Positions 62,857 through 64,000 of a stretch of DNA of 64,000 nt are shown here, piece after piece. Location: the NCBI RefSeq assembly GCF_024347535.1, contig NZ_AP025497.1:372001-436000 (forward strand), read 5' to 3'. The notes beneath the pieces are model-generated. The model was not told where the DNA came from. It did not search any database and saw nothing but the letters and a program-made list of their open reading frames with translations. Origin of the DNA: Vibrio kanaloae. Lineage in GTDB: Bacteria; Pseudomonadota; Gammaproteobacteria; Enterobacterales; Vibrionaceae. A program made the translations under genes and the position numbers. Within the stretch, counting starts at the first letter, position 1; every line of letters begins with the position of its first letter.

Positions 62857-64000
62857 TTAGTACCTTACTTCAAATCTATTAACCCAAGCTTCTAATTCGT
62901 TGGAAAGAGAGGCGAGAGTTTGGGTGCTGTTATGACTTTCTGTCACGACATTACTCAGTTGGTTACCGCTCTCTTCGATCATATTGATACGCTTCGATAT
63001 ATCATCGCTCACCTGAGTCTGCTCAGCGGCCGCTGTTGCGATTTGATGACTCATTGATGAAATAGACGCTAGTGCGACAACAATCTGTTGTAGTGCTTCA
63101 GAGGCGTTTTGAGACTCAGTTACGGTGCTTTCACTAGTCGCGGCACAAACTTCCATGGTTTGAATTGCGTTGCGAGATCCTTCTTGAAGGTTATTAATCA
63201 TTAATTGGATTTCTTTGGTGCTCGATTGTGTTCGGCCTGCAAGGTTACGAACCTCATCTGCTACAACCGCAAATCCACGACCTTGTTCGCCAGCTCGAGC
63301 TGCTTCAATGGCTGCATTGAGTGCCAATAGGTTAGTTTGCTCCGCTATATCACCAATAACATCCAATACTTTTGCAATGTTGTTTACATCGTTATCTAGG
63401 TTAGCGACAGCTTCGCTGGCTGTGCCTAGTTGGCCCGCTAGGCCTTGAATGTTATCTACTGTGTTGTGAATGAGTTGTTGGGTATGCTGACTCTGTTTGT
63501 CGGCCTCATCTGTGTTACGCGCGGTATCGCTAGCTGAATCAGCCACGTTATTGGCTGAAGAGGCCATCTCGGTCATTGCTGTCGCGATCATCTCTGTTGA
63601 TTGCTGTTGGGTCTCTGTCAGTTGAGCAATTGACCCAGCGCGATCTTCGACGCGCTGCAGTTCGCCCCTTAAGGCCAGCATTGAAGCGTTAAGGTTTGAT
63701 ACTAGCTCTGCCAGTGACTTACTCATTTGTTGTACGGCCTGGTAAATACTGCCGTCAGCTGCCTGAGTTTCGAAAGAGGTTTGAATTCGCCCCTGAGCTA
63801 CGGCTTGTACTGCTTCTCGTACATCTTTAGGTTCGCCGCCAAGAAGCGCTAGCATGCGTTTAATAGATACAATTAGGCTCGATAGAATAAGACCAGCAAT
63901 CACCACACAAAGGAATAGCTGCCATTGAGCAGTAGACCAAAAACGAGCGTTAACTTCATTGAATCCGATACCGGTGCCGACAACCCAGCCCCAATGTGGC
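62857..64000 (-). CDS. Methyl-accepting chemotaxis protein (5' end outside window)
   Basis: The frame is open to the window edge, giving 381 codons of the C-terminal part. It starts with [16 protein letters not shown], the end of a periplasmic Cache-type sensor domain, then a membrane segment ([19 protein letters not shown]), a HAMP region and the signalling domain. The CheA/CheW hairpin tip is [25 protein letters not shown]. There is no C-terminal receptor-tethering pentapeptide. The internal GTG at 63906 is not the true start. The ligand cannot be told from this part. Confidence 0.93.
   Translation of the reverse strand, partial: PHWGWVVGTGIGFNEVNARFWSTAQWQLFLCVVIAGLILSSLIVSIKRMLALLGGEPKDVREAVQAVAQGRIQTSFETQAADGSIYQAVQQMSKSLAELVSNLNASMLALRGELQRVEDRAGSIAQLTETQQQSTEMIATAMTEMASSANNVADSASDTARNTDEADKQSQHTQQLIHNTVDNIQGLAGQLGTASEAVANLDNDVNNIAKVLDVIGDIAEQTNLLALNAAIEAARAGEQGRGFAVVADEVRNLAGRTQSSTKEIQLMINNLQEGSRNAIQTMEVCAATSESTVTESQNASEALQQIVVALASISSMSHQIATAAAEQTQVSDDISKRINMIEESGNQLSNVVTESHNSTQTLASLSNELEAWVNRFEVRY

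Overview
The window reads as a Vibrio chromosome, probably of the Splendidus clade (inference from overall protein similarity and rRNA; no search was run). Support comes from gamma-proteobacterial gene order (kdsD-kdsC-lptC-lptA-lptB-rpoN-hpf-ptsN-rapZ-ptsO, mlaFEDCB-ibaG-murA, pepA-holC-valS facing lptFG), tandem rRNA operons and tRNA clusters.

Layout. 1-3.8 kb: end of ubiX, then a TPP riboswitch and the thiamine ABC importer thiBPQ. 3.8-7.3 kb: darP, pmbA, mgtE. 7.4-15.2 kb: one long minus-strand run joining the nitrogen PTS and sigma-54 genes to LPS transport and Kdo synthesis, starting with a yrbG-type antiporter. 15.4-20.1 kb: the divergent mla phospholipid transport operon, ibaG and murA. 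20.2-29.1 kb: plsC, ridA, pyrBI with a complete pyrL attenuator, argF and arcA, rraB, an orphan GH2-like protein, a MarR-GNAT fusion behind a 43-bp perfect palindrome, and a duplicated DUF2061 protein. 29.2-37.3 kb: valS, holC, a pepA broken by one in-frame stop, lptFG and an RDD protein.

37.48-45.53 kb is an integrated element of about 8 kb and the most unusual part of the window. It sits in the anticodon loop of a host tRNA-Leu(CAA) gene, leaving the 5' half at one end and the 3' half at the other. It does not rebuild that gene; instead it carries a different, complete tRNA-Leu(CAA) just inside the left end, downstream of the host tRNA promoter. It also encodes a tyrosine integrase, a serine recombinase with a candidate res region, a ParB-like protein, an unrecognised gene behind a pseudoknot-capable leader, repeat arrays that may be an origin, and a tightly overlapping run of unknown small genes. 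Paired CGTGATAAC repeats lie at matching distances from both attachment cores.

45.6-64 kb: a VOC/PhnB-like protein, an HD-GYP phosphodiesterase, two tandem rRNA operons with different spacer tRNAs (Glu; Ile and Ala) followed by tRNA-Thr, a third 5S and tRNA-Asp, an IS630-family element with a shifted transposase frame, a decayed second IS630 transposase, a DUF2391-like membrane protein, a minus-strand tRNA cluster (Phe, then Thr and Asn twice), and the 3' part of a methyl-accepting chemotaxis gene cut by the window edge.
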